64,000 nucleotides of DNA from Azolla caroliniana (Eukaryota; Polypodiophyta), in the NCBI GenBank assembly GCA_043228905.1, contig JBHGNT010000007.1, forward strand, positions 3,100,001 to 3,164,000, written 5' to 3'. Shown here in pieces: positions 12,601-23,350 of this stretch; position 1 is the stretch's first letter, and each line of letters starts with the position of its first letter. The notes under the pieces are model-generated. The model was not told the DNA's origin. It searched no databases and was given only the letters and a program-made list of their open reading frames with translations. The position numbers and the translations under genes are program-made.

Positions 12601-15600
12601 GGTGTGTAGGATTAGAGGGATTATGAAAGAGTGTGACAGTGGACAACTGGGGAAACGATGCAATTACTCAACTGGGCCTTTTGTTGCTATCAGTAAACTG
12701 TGGGATATAACATCTGTAAGTAGAATGCTGCTGAAGTGTTTGCTTGATGAAGTTGGAATGGTGTAAAAGATTTGTTAGATGAATTTGATATGGTGGCAAA
12801 TATTTGTTTGGTAAATTTAATATGGTATCAAAGATTTTTCTGATGAGCTTTACAGGCCGCTCAGCAAGCATTAGATTACCTTGATGGGGGTGGCACTGTT
12901 GAAGAGGCAATGAGGATGTGTCCTAAAGAGTCACTGAATGATTTCTTCGAGAATGAGGTCTACCTACATTTTCAATGATAAATAAAATATTGAATCTTCA
13001 AATTTGTGCTATAAATTTAAGATTCATTTATGCAGGTTATATTACAGAAATATGGAATTTCTAAGTTCTTGCCTACAACCAGTAAGCAAAAAGAGGTATC
13101 TTACTAGAAGAAATGGACTTACTGAAAAAGCTTCATAATGTACCTTTGATCTTTATTCAGGAAATGATAGAGATAAGGCACAGGAGGCATAGAATCTCAG
13201 AATGTGATTGATATCTCTTTAACAGTGGTGCACAAGCCAAATTTTAACTGAAAGGGAACATGATATGAGACTTTCAAAAATAGCTATAAAGAGAAGCATA
13301 ATAACCCATGGTCACTTTGAAAATCGTGTTGCAATTTCTGTGCATCCTTGCTGCTTTTGAGGATTGGAGCAAATGTTCAAATATGTTCATGATTATATTC
13401 AATAATACCCACATCAGAATGTCATGAATTGCAAGTGGATTGTTAAAAGTCAAACATTCAAAACTACTGGTTGAGAGAAACCCCAATATTTTGACTCTCC
13501 AACTCTTCTTATTCTTGTTTTGTTACGCATGCAAAAATAATCCACAATAAGTAACGTTCTAGATAGTATGGTGTATCTTCCATTTGATGGTAAAACTGTA
13601 ATTTTCCATTCCAAACCTATGGATATTAATAAACCCAGCAACCAAGCCCAAATGAAACAATGGAACAGTTGATCTGTCCCCCAATCTGGGAATGAAGATG
13701 AACACTCATCGTTCACGGTATAGACTACTAGGTTATCTAATCCTGTTTGTTCCTGGTTACTGAACTTGGGGTGAATATTTTGATTTAGACTCCTTTCTAG
13801 CATAGCTATAGCCCTTAACATATATTTCTTCAATGTATGCACCGACTCGAAGTAAAGACTTTATTTATAAGTTCTTAAATTGAATATCTTATAATGTTCC
13901 ACTCTTCCTGAGATGATAATTCCAAATGCTCCAAATGTGGAGGCTGCACTCTTAGCTCTTGAATAAAAAAGTACGCATGTTTTCATTTTCATTCTGTTGC
14001 TAAAATAATTATGTTTCTCCTCTTTTTTCCTTTTTTCCACTCTTCACTTTGGTTCTACGTTACTCTTTTATTTGGAAGTTCAAAATCTCAGGTTGGCCTT
14101 TTGGAGCAATTTAAGCTAAATCTATAGATATACTGTATTATGGGTTTCTCCATTTTGCTGTGTCTAACAAAGGAATCTAATCTGGCTCAACCATGCTATC
14201 TGCATTTTCAGACATATTTTTAGGTCATGTGCGTTTTTGTATTTTCCCTCACATGCTTCACAGTTTACTGCCTTGCGGACGAGATGTATCACTGCAAGTT
14301 GAAGATTCTGTTCATTCTTGGATTGTAAGAGAAATCTTGGTCCTATGCCAACAAGCATAAATTTCTGTTAGCTCTTCAGGAAGCACACTTTTCATACTGG
14401 TAGACCACTAGACATGGTTAATCTTTAACTGTTTGATCTTACTATAGGACATTCCTTTTCCATTGCTCAGGAGCAACTACTACTTGAATTCTATCATATT
14501 ATTTACTCTTACAGATCAGGGCTTGGTCATGTGATATGACTAGGTTGTTGATATTGCAAGACTGAGATTAAGATCTTCATAATTTGTCAGCTGAGTCTGC
14601 TGTGGATTCTGGAAAGGAAAGCCAGTATGAAGACAGTGGAATAAGGGCATAGACTGTGAAGGCTCTCTGGGTGGTTCCACAATGGTAGCCATTGCAGATG
14701 GTGATTTTATTTTAATCATATCTTTCCACCATTAGTGATTCTATCTGCATATATCCTTGTGGGTGGACGACAATTGAATCCTTATGCACTATTCATTAGA
14801 TTCACTTTTTGGTTTTTGTTTTGTTATCATGTGGCTTTTTTGGGCTCTATTTCCCTATATTTTACCCAAGTTCTTTACTGACTAGCTTCATCACTTCTGG
14901 AGCGTGTACCTCGTCACACTTACATTGTATCCCATCCCTCTCTCTGCTGAATAGAACAGTGATATTATGGGTTGTTTTTCCTGTTTCCTCTGCCCTTTTT
15001 ATTGCTTGTACTTGTGTGTACGTTCTTTTTCATTTTGTTTTTACAAACTTAGAGAATGGTCTTAATTGTTATTGATGTTGCTGCAAGTTGTTTACTTTTA
15101 AGTGTATATGCTATCTGTGTATATACCGAAAGAATCTAAGAGCTTCTATTTTGTACTTCACACTCAGGTTGCTGAGAAAATAAATTGTTATGCTAATGAT
15201 GGAGATACGGTAATGCCGATTGTAGTCTTTACATATGTATGTATTTCCAATGCTTTACATTTTAATTCGTCTTGTGTATCTTTGTTCTGCACTTTTGAAG
15301 GTGTTGGAAATCTGCAGTCAGACAGCCGATTATTTCTCACTTCTAAAGGAGAGACTTGCAAGCCTGGGCAAGCACTGTGACTACAGAAGATTTATATTAG
15401 ATCAGTTGCAGGTTTCTCAAATAACTGATTCAAATTAGGTACTACAAAATTACACTAAAATGTAACCAGTACTTGTGTCTTGCAAGTGCAGAATAAAGAC
15501 ATAAAGGAGTTGCTGAGCACTGAGGAGTTGCCAACTGGATCAAAGCTGGTAAGCATTCCATGTGATATTAATTATAGAGGCTATGTTCAATTGTGATGTT

Positions 15601-16164
15601 GCTGCCCAAGATCTGATACATTTCTTTTTAAATCCAATCTCCAAAAAGCTTGTTTGTTTGAGTTTTTGCTTCTCTGTGTCGGGAGAGCTTAGTAACACGA
15701 TTTTAGATTATACACTGGAATTGAAGCCAAAGCTGGTAGTCGTTATTGCTCCACATTTTTCCCGAAGGTAATTTTCACAATCTGCTCTGGGTGTGTTTCC
15801 TACTTCTTCTCTTCTAATTATTCACATCATCCTGAACTGTGCTTTAAGACTGGAGGAATATACTAGCTACAATCTGGTTTGGGTTGATTCAGAGATTTTA
15901 CAGAATGAGGTAACTGCCTGAAAGAAGAATGTTCATTTAGCAAAGAAACGGTTGTATCATACATTGCAGAATTCGGTGATTTCTTGGCAGATATTATGGC
16001 CGTGGGGATTGATGGATGTTCCTAGTATTGATTTGGAGAAGAAAAAAGGCATATCACCAATTGTGTATGTTTGGAGTCGGGCAGACTGGATATGGAAGCA
16101 TCAGCACATTGCATCCCGATTTGGCCATCTACAAAAGACAGGTCTGCTTGCTTGTGGAAGTTGA
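6620..16164 (+). CDS. Replication-foci (RFTS/DNMT1-RFD)-like domain protein without methyltransferase domain
   Basis: Fifteen exons: 6620-6891, 10897-11259, 11361-11498, 11647-11728, 11919-12274, 12399-12527, 12595-12715, 12856-12957, 13036-13095, 15168-15209, 15301-15411, 15492-15548, 15688-15767, 15849-15909, 15970-16164. All junctions keep phase, giving 722 residues. Residues 1-70 form a charged helical N-terminus (MARTFSAF, KKLRERGFYANFKNLREL). Residues about 140-260 resemble the RFTS domain of DNMT1/MET1: an LDEWCLMGKDG start, the SGYI strand, and a final W-SQLGKP-DYE segment matching the family's WYRLGKPS-Y. Residues 286-460 are Ser/Glu/Lys-rich. The remaining parts (ALDYLDGGGTVEEAM, YFSLLKERLASLGKHCDYRR, SPIVYVWSRADWIWKHQHI) I do not recognise. 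No PCQ or ENV methyltransferase motif occurs, so any role would be non-catalytic, probably nuclear. The acceptor at 15688 is weak, and the last six exons are less certain than the first nine. Confidence 0.6.
6880..7850 (+). repeat. Degenerate repeats around copies of the exon-1 splice donor
   Basis: The first kilobase of intron 1 holds about seven diverged copies of a module resembling the exon 1/intron 1 border: a CCAAGTAAGCATT-like donor, then a GCATGGCTCATGAAAAACC-like stretch, a T/C-rich piece with CAACCAAT, and AAATACATGCTAG. Copies are visible near 6886, 7190, 7345, 7470, 7585, 7670 and 7810, spaced roughly 80-300 bases apart. This appears to be an old local tandem expansion of the donor region. 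Confidence 0.5.
7863..8600 (-). other. Possible antisense coding relic inside intron 1
   Basis: Three minus-strand open frames lie end to end at 8600-8415, 8241-8017 and 8129-7863, with protein-like composition (for example HELDEIQEKYIGGLFCKD, VWLWTSVFTLHDHRQEM and GNRWARVLVHDDKTTLES). Changing frame at roughly 8100 and passing a stop near 8415 would join them. I do not recognise the family. It may be a decayed gene or retroposed fragment that landed antisense in the intron, or chance open frames. Confidence 0.3.
9410..9990. repeat. Direct tandem duplication, about 291-bp unit, two copies
   Basis: The segment beginning CATCCAGA at 9410 recurs at 9701, and both run through GATACCTTGTTGGCCCCA, TATATCAGGAGTGAAACC and CTGATTCCTGCAGATTTTTT. 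The copies differ at many single sites, so the duplication is not recent. It lies inside intron 1 of the RFTS-like gene and contains no gene. Confidence 0.85.
13161..13211 (+). other. Alternative terminal exon of the RFTS-like gene
   Basis: After exon 9 (donor at 13096) a good acceptor TTTATTCAG is followed by an in-phase exon at 13161 reading EMIEIRHRRHRISECD and then a TGA at 13209-13211. Using it would give a 557-residue protein ending here. Skipping it joins exon 9 in phase 0 to the exon at 15168. Both outcomes fit the sequence; I cannot tell which transcript dominates. Confidence 0.4.
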
Positions 16165-16526
16165 GGGAGTTGAACGGCTTTTATATGAGGCACCAGTCAC
16201 ACGCATCTGCTCAGCTGGCTCCATTAGTCTACAGTTAGGTTTAGAGTAAGCCTATTATAGTACAAAGTACTAAAGGCTGCCTACGTGTGGATGTATACCT
16301 ACTGATGTATATCAACTTTGATAAAGTCATAATGGACGAGTTCTTATCTGTGCATTGTGACAATCTCTGCCAATGATAAACTTCTCGTTGCAAACTTGCG
16401 GTTATTAATGCAAGATAATTGATGCATGTCACTACTTTCAGGCCATATGCAATTTCTTTTGGGGCAAATTTTTTTAAAATTTTGGAGTGGATGTGAATAA
16501 GTGTGGGCCATCTCTTTACCACCAAT

Positions 16527-16926
16527 CATAGACATATTCGCATTCGTGGGATTTTCCATTCGAATGCAAACGAATACGCATACATTCGTGTGGTCAAGTA
16601 TTCGTTTTAAAAAAAAAAGGAAAAAAAAGTCCCTCCTTTTAGTTTCTTAGGAAAAAAAGGTTCATAAACTCTCCTCTTTTTTTATTTGACACTAGAAAGG
16701 AGAGTTTATACTAATCATATTTTTATAATTTATTAATGAATAATTGTTCTTTTATTTAGTGAATTAAATTTATTTATTTTTAAATTAATTAATTAATTAA
16801 TTGTTTGTATATTTATTTTACAAAACGAATGGTTTTTAAATATTCTTAGGGCCATTTTGTATTCTCGAATTTTGAGAATATCACGCATGGAGAATATGAC
16901 GAATATCGCGCTTGTGTCAATCTATG
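16527..16926. mobile_element. hAT-type MITE, copy 1 (400 bp)
   Basis: Flanked by a perfect 8-bp direct repeat CCACCAAT (16519-16526 and 16927-16934), as expected for hAT target duplication. The ends are inverted: CATAGACATATTCGC on the left and a right end whose complement reads CATAGATTGACACAAGC. Subterminal DNA is rich in ATTCG/CGAAT motifs and the core is AT-rich. No transposase frame is present, so it is non-autonomous. It shares ends and subterminal motifs with the copy in clpP6 intron 3. Confidence 0.85.
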
Positions 16927-17332
16927 CCACCAATAAAGATAAACATTATCAATTCATTGTCATCTACATGTTTAGCTTGAATTACCATACTCCATAGAGC
17001 AATGAAAGTGTCATTGTTCCCTTTGTGTCACCATTAGGATAGTTGGTAATGATCCTCATCACTCCTAGAATAGGTCTAATAATATGATCCTTTGTAATAT
17101 CATGTATGTAAACATATTTGTATCTGTATCTTGAAAATTTCTGTGTTTGATAAAAAGCTAAAGCCATCATGTGCATTCCAAATTCTTGGTCTGACACAAA
17201 TGGATAGAAAAATCCACATTGGCAACCCACTCAAAGTAAATTAAATGTGGCCCTACCCTACCCCCAGTTTCCAATCATGCTGAAGTAAAGACACATTAAT
17301 TCATGCAAAGATGGATGAAAAAGGAAAACTAT

Positions 17333-17650
17333 CCACATTACCAATTCAGCAAACGGGAACTAGATGCTCAACAGCGTTCCCCAGTTTCCAATCAATACAA
17401 GTTATCAATTCGGAGAAAACTGTATGTTCAACAGCATTCCAGAGTTTCCAATCAGTCCACAATACAATGCAGTAAAAGGGAACTACATGTTTGACAGCAT
17501 TCTCCGATTTCCAATCAATCCACATTACCAATTCAGCAAAAGGGAATTACATGTACACCAGCATTCCCTAGTTTCCAATCAATCCACATGACCAATTCAG
17601 TAAAAAGGAATTACATGTTCAACAGCATTCCCCCAGTTCCCAATCACACT
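17333..17650. repeat. Tandem repeat, about 64-bp unit, five copies
   Basis: The motif CAATTCAG or a variant recurs at 17342, 17406, 17465, 17529 and 17593, each followed by GGGAA(C/T)TACATG, a CAACAGCATTCC segment and CAGTTTCCAATCAATCCAC. One interval is 59 bases, the others 64. An open frame runs through part of it (17364-17591), but this reflects the repeat period and not a gene. It lies just beyond the 3' end of clpP6. Confidence 0.85.
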
Positions 17651-18014
17651 GAAATAAAGATACATCATAAAATTGGTAGAAAAATATAACTATCTTCTTA
17701 CTAATCTCCAGTTTCCCCCAATTCAAAAGACATTATAATATTATAATAAATGTGAACTATTAGGTGACCACTGTCAATAAAGACCAACTTAAGATCTTCT
17801 CACAATGATGTGTGTTCAAATGAGAAACGGAAAGCCTCTAAAAACTTACAGATCCCCTCTAAAAACGTATAGATTCTGTGATAGAATGAGGTGATGAAAA
17901 ACCTGGTCACCTTTACTGTACACATTAGTGCAGATAAAAGCGCACTTTGCCTGTGCCAATTACAAGTTACAAGATCTAGTGACAGCTTAACAAAATCCGA
18001 ACAAAGATATATTA

Positions 18015-21000
18015 CTAATATTCTGTTTCTAACAGCCCATCGATCAGCCCAAACTCCATAGCCTGCACACACCAACAGTGTGCAAAAACATTAGAATGGA
18101 TAGTATTTTGACACATGTTAAAAAGAAACAAAGACATAACATTCTTGGCGTAATTTATAGTTTATATGAAGTTCCAGGAAATGAATGTATATTCCATCAT
18201 TCCTCAAAATTTCTAATTTATTATAATTGGGGACACAGAAGCTTTGATCCATGCATCCTCTAAAAATTGAACAATCTCAAAGCTTTCTTTGGTCTGTCAT
18301 CATCATCATCATCATTATGTAATGCAGCTGTGAATTTGATGGAAACCAAAGCAGCTAGATATAGCTTCTGAGGCGAAAGAGATCAAATAAGACAATTACT
18401 ACTATAACATATCAGAAAAAAAAAGTACGTCAGGATACCTCAGCAGCAGAGAAAAAATGATCTCTATCTGTAAACCTTTGTACTCTTTCCAAGGGTTGCC
18501 CAGTGAAGGCTGCATACATCTTGTCAATTTTCTGCAAATAGAAGTAAACGTTTTTGACGCCTCAATACTATGAGACATTATGGACACCTCTTAGATAAGT
18601 TCAAATGTTAAAGAGTAAATATCCAAGATGACAAATTAGAGTAGGTGACGAAAACCTACATCTCGTGATTGCACAACTTCATTCACTTGCCTTCTTACAT
18701 CGTCCATGGTGCCCTATCACATGTCAATTAACCCATTAAAGAGCAGTAAATAACTTCTGTAGCAAAGTTTTAAATCCTGAAAATTGCAGGCCCCTTCCAG
18801 CAAGAAACAAAAATATCTTTAGTAACATAGAACATAATAAATAGCCAAACTTAGAAAATGTAATGCAAATCCACTCTATAACAGAAGTTCATCCCAAGGA
18901 TCCTAGTTTTCATCTACCATTTCATTTGTAACATGTCTAGCTTCTACAGTATTCCATATTCACATCATCACTGTCCACAAATAAATGAATTTTTTCATAT
19001 TAGTAGTCAATATAATGGTAGATAAAATGAACCACCATATCAAGTTTCTATCAATCACTTCTGCAAATCATTAATGTCCATGAATAATGAAGCTTTGTGT
19101 ATTAGCACTTACTCAATGGTACATCAAAGGAAGTACCATATCAAGTTTCTATCAATCATTTCTGTGAAGAAGTAACCTAGCACTCAGCAAGTACAAGAAC
19201 TTTAAAATGCATATACACAATAATGTACGATCACTGGTTGATGAATAACTTCGTTAACAACAATTTTCTCTAATGTTCTTCCAATGTTAAATTTATTTTA
19301 CAATTTAAAAATATTTATTCTAACAAACATTTTGAGTACATCCACGTTGGTTATCTTCTATGTTTCGACACAGTGGATATATTATATTATCAAAACAGGT
19401 AATGGAAACTGCATTCAGTGGTTCATGAAGGATTGATATATATATATATATATATATATATGCATACACATACCCAGACAGATACAAACATCTATGTAGA
19501 TGGATATGTAATTTCTATTAGGTAGATATACATACATATATACATCACAACAATTTGCTATAAAATCACATTTTGGGAATGCTAACGCTCATACCCCACA
19601 TCCCCCTTGTGGCTGGTGGATCATAATGCGAGCATTTGGCATGGCAAACCGCATCCCCTTTTCTCCTCCTGCTAAAATAAGTGCACCCTGGCTGGCTGCA
19701 ATACCGAAGCACACAGTCTTCACCTTTGGTTTTATCTGAAAAGGATTGTCACAAAAAGGATTTGTATGAAACACAGAACACCCAAATGGAAACAAAAATA
19801 AGTACAGATGTATTTAAGGGCAAAGATCGCTGATTAGCACCCCCACATTTCAAGTCAATTATATCATTCAAACTGCGATATAAGATGGATTGCTAAACCA
19901 TATGTCGTGACCATAGATTGATATATTCGCATTTGTGGGGTTTCCCATTCGAATGCAAATGAATACGAATACGAATACGAATGGGTGGTCAAGTATTCGT
20001 TTGACAAAAAAAAAGAAAAAAAAAGAAAACATAAACTTATCTATTTTAATTTCTTAGGATAAAAAAAAGGAACTTGACAATAAATAGGGATAAAAAAAGA
20101 GGGACTTGACACTATGTACTCAATTTTTATAATAAATGTATAACTTATAACTATAAGTATTCGTTTTATTTTTAATAAATAAATAAAATAAAATAAAGGT
20201 TCATTAATTTTTCACTTTTTATTCCCTCGAAATTTATGGATATTTTTATCTTGACATTAAAAATAGGACTTGAAAGTTCACACTGATCATATTTTTATAG
20301 TAAATATAAAAATATTTATTTAAAAATAAATAAATAATTAATTAGTTAATTAAAATAAGTTTCATAAACTCTCCTGAAGGCTGACACTATAATCTATTAA
20401 TGAATAATTGTTCTTTTTTTGGTGAAATAAATTTATTTAAATAAAAAATGAATGAATTAATTTTTTAATATTGATTTTGCAAAACGAATGGTTTTATAAT
20501 ATTCTTGGGGCGATTTCGTATTCTCGAATATTACGAATATCACGCATAGAGAATACCATGAATATCACGCATGTGTCAATCTATGGTCGTGACCTAACCA
20601 TACGCCATGACCTAGCAACTTAAACATAATCTGGTTGTTTTGCCACGTTTACAACAGTGCATAATCATAACATTTAAAAGGCATGCTATAAAAATAATGC
20701 ACAATAATATTGTCATTACCTACAACTGTTTTTTTAAGCTTTTCAAGCCCTGTATCAATCCTTCATGAACCACGTGGGGTAGACTATATAATGCATCATA
20801 GGAAACAAATCTAAGGCACTATCCATAGTGCCTCTAGCATTTTAATGTCCATGTTCAATTGCATGATATCTATGAAAGCTGGCACCAGAAATACATAAGA
20901 GAGTCTTTAAAGGACAAACAATGGTCTATTATACGCAACAGGAGGTTGTAATGGGTAAAACTACCTGAAGTATATTAATTACATATGTACTTCAAAATCT

Positions 21001-22982
21001 ACAAGAGTTAACAAAAGAGTAATAACTGCTGAATGGAGCTAAATATTATGTCTCACAAAAGCATCCATCATACAAGTCCAGGATGGCATTGTCTCCACAT
21101 AGTAATAACACATTATGCTAGTTGGGAACTATACCTGTCAATCGTTGTTCATGAGTCTCCCTTGTAGGACAACATCCTCAATACTAACAATTGCTCCTGT
21201 CTAATGTAGGCTGCATCTACTTTTGCAAATCCTAAATTCACAGCAGCCTTTATGGACTGAAGTAGCAATTGGCAGAGTATGGATTTTATTGTAACACCAC
21301 CAAAACCATAGTAATGATTTCAACATTGTGGAGGAGCATGACAGAAGAATGGCTTTACATGCCCTACCCATCCTTTAGAAGTGACAACTTCCATCTTTGA
21401 ACTTATGTTAGAGAGAAACAAACATTTTCTAAGCAGTAGAATATGTACCCAAGTGGCACTCACTTTATTTATTAACAAATGCTTCTTCAATCTGTCACGT
21501 ATTGACAAAGAGACCTTTGCGATAGATACAGGAATAATCCTCATCATTCCAACATGGGATCAACCCCGGGGAACTTGCACCACATAGTACCGATTGAGTT
21601 TTCAATTCAATTGACATTTGGTTCTAAAGTCTTCTCTAGCCAAAACTTCTTCATATGTAAAAACTCTAAAAACTAAATTCTCTGATGCAAATATGATAAT
21701 CTATGTCTTAAAATACTGATACAGCGATAAATTGTGCACATCTAGTACTAAATATATTTAATAAGAGAAACCGTCAAACAAGCATCCTGATATCAAAACA
21801 TGCATATTATAGTCTCATTCATCATCTCTCTAAGCCGCCAAGACACCAGCCCACAACATAAATGGAAATGTTTGATAAGTAGGAAAGTTTGTAGAAATAC
21901 CCAAGCCATGCAATCATAAATTGCTAAGACAGAATAAGTGCTTCCACCAGGGCAATTTATATATATCTGGAACAAAACAAACAAAAATTCATTCACGTCA
22001 TAGTATAATCCATGAAGAAAGAAGCAAACAGAACACAACAAAATATGTCACGTACATTCACTATTTAAGTACCTGAATGTCCTCATTTTCATCAATTGCA
22101 GCTAGTGTCATGAGCTCTGAGATAACACGTTGTGCTACTTGTGAATTTATGGGCTGACCAATGAATATGATTCGGTTTCGGAGCAAGACAGATGACAAAT
22201 CCATAGCACCCACTGGCGTCATAAGAGCTGGCATAATAGGAGGAGGTGCCTTCTTTGCTGCTCTAATCACATTATTACTGCATGACATATTACGAAAACA
22301 TTGTCATGTTTTGTGTGACTCATACATGCATATCAATAAGCAATTCAGGTTACATTATTAAAAGATCAAATGGAGATGATATTACTGTGTTGCACATAAG
22401 AAAATTTGTGATGTCACACATATATGATACATTACACAAGGCATGAGCACACCTTCTTTGCTGAAATGATGTCATTGCTGCTATATCATTACATCATGAC
22501 ATAAATAGTAAATGATAATAGCATGGTGTGGGTGAATTTAACCAGACCAATAAGCAATTCTATGAAGTGGCAAAATTAGTAAATTTGTGTTGAGGTTTGA
22601 CACATAAATAGAATATGTATTCTGTGATGTCCCACAAAGCCTATACATAAATGGGGATGCATACATACACATATATACATACATGCGCTCGAGGTTTTAG
22701 TAATGCGTGATATAAGGGGAAGGGAACCTCATAATTGAGGTTAAAACCCCATTAAAACGCGCGTGCATAAAGGAAAGGTGAAGAGGAAAAAGGGTAAGAG
22801 AGAAAACGAAGAACCAAAAGGACTCACAGGCTATTAGAAGTGGCGATGGCAGCGATCGACTTTCGATTGTGACAGGGGAGGCCATGAGGATGGCGAGGCA
22901 CGGGGATCTTCTGTCCGGAGAACTCTTTACGGCAGAGAGGTTTGGACAGGGAAGGTGCAGAGAGCGTCGACGAGGATGCCAT
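18015..22982 (-). CDS. CLPP6: Plastid ATP-dependent Clp protease proteolytic subunit 6
   Basis: Seven exons in transcription order: 22982-22828, 22277-22073, 21966-21901, 19735-19595, 18713-18660, 18531-18439, 18062-18015; 253 residues. Residues 1 to about 50 are a Ser/Lys/Arg-rich chloroplast transit peptide. The mature part has the ClpP fold: [36 protein letters not shown], then the nucleophile serine in GIAASQGA (Ser157), histidine in [11 protein letters not shown] (His182) and aspartate in FTDRDHFF (Asp231). The full triad is kept, so this is a ClpP and not an inactive ClpR. The [15 protein letters not shown] stretch and the ending [11 protein letters not shown] match plant ClpP6 closely. 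The product assembles into the stromal ClpP/R core, which degrades proteins delivered by ClpC/D chaperones. Intron 3 is 2.2 kb long and carries a MITE. A GA/GACA repeat directly abuts the start codon. Confidence 0.96.
19435..19460. repeat. (TA)n microsatellite
   Basis: About 13 TA units within the intron between exons 4 and 5 of clpP6. Confidence 0.9.
19912..20585. mobile_element. hAT-type MITE, copy 2 (674 bp) in a clpP6 intron
   Basis: Flanked by a perfect 8-bp direct repeat GTCGTGAC (19904-19911 and 20586-20593). The left end is CATAGATTGATATATTCGC and the complement of the right end is CATAGATTGACACATGCG. Immediately inside is a run of GAATACGAATACGAAT, and the right arm has several ATTCGTA/TCACGCAT motifs. 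The core is AT-rich with no transposase frame. Its ends and arms match the 400-bp copy at 16527-16926; the length difference lies in the core. Confidence 0.88.
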
Positions 22983-22983
22983 G

Positions 22984-23016
22984 TCTCTCTCTCTCTCTCT
23001 CTGTCTGTCTGTCTCA
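22984..23016. repeat. (CT)n(TGTC)n tract abutting the clpP6 start codon
   Basis: On the gene strand this reads GACAGACAGACA followed by (GA)n ending one base before the ATG, so the repeat is part of the clpP6 5' UTR. Length changes would alter leader length without touching the coding sequence. Confidence 0.85.
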
Positions 23017-23216
23017 GAGACCACAGTCGAAGATAAGTAAGTATTATTTACATATACATATATAGAGAGATAAAGCTTTCTGCCCCTCACTATTACTATA
23101 ATTCCCAAAATACCCTCCTCCCCCCCCCCCCTCCACACACACACACTTACACTTCATTAGATGTTTACCAATGAACCGATCAAAGTTTCGTTTAATTTCT
23201 ATAGGAAAAATCCCTC

Positions 23217-23350
23217 ATGATGGATGATCCCACTGACGGAAGTTCCCTGTAACTTTTCTCGGAATAACCCTCATGATGGATGATCCCACTGACGGAAGTT
23301 CCCTGTAACTTTTCTCGGAATAACCCTCATGATGGATGAACAGGTGACGG
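23217..23350. repeat. 56-bp direct tandem repeat, two full copies and a partial third
   Basis: The unit starting TGGATGATCCCACTGACGG occurs at 23221 and again at 23277, identical over the whole 56 bases, and a truncated third copy starts at 23333 (TGGATGAACAGGTGACGG). Further GACGGAAGTT pieces occur to about 23430. It lies 240-450 bases upstream of the clpP6 start. The identity of the two copies suggests a recent duplication. Confidence 0.9.

Larger units (their letters stand above)
16165..18014. other. Intergenic region between two convergent genes
   Basis: Separates the 3' ends of the RFTS-like gene and clpP6. Apart from the MITE at 16527-16926 and the 64-bp tandem repeat at 17333-17650 I see nothing. 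An open frame at 16016-16249 overlaps the last exon in another frame and is taken as a shadow. Confidence 0.6.

Noticed and set aside
13450-13842. 130-residue minus-strand frame in intron 9 of the RFTS-like gene
   Set aside because: No domain or motif recognised, and the surrounding sequence is AT-rich intron; left as chance or an unidentified repeat.
14581-14652. Possible extra exon reading AESAVDSGKESQYEDSG
   Set aside because: It looks protein-like after an AG, but it runs into a stop without a donor, and its frame does not match the phase after exon 9.
16016-16249. 77-residue frame overlapping the last exon of the RFTS-like gene
   Set aside because: The splice phase from the previous exon selects the other frame, which ends at 16164.
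17303-17591. Frames crossing the 64-bp repeats
   Set aside because: Openness comes from the repeat period; no gene features.
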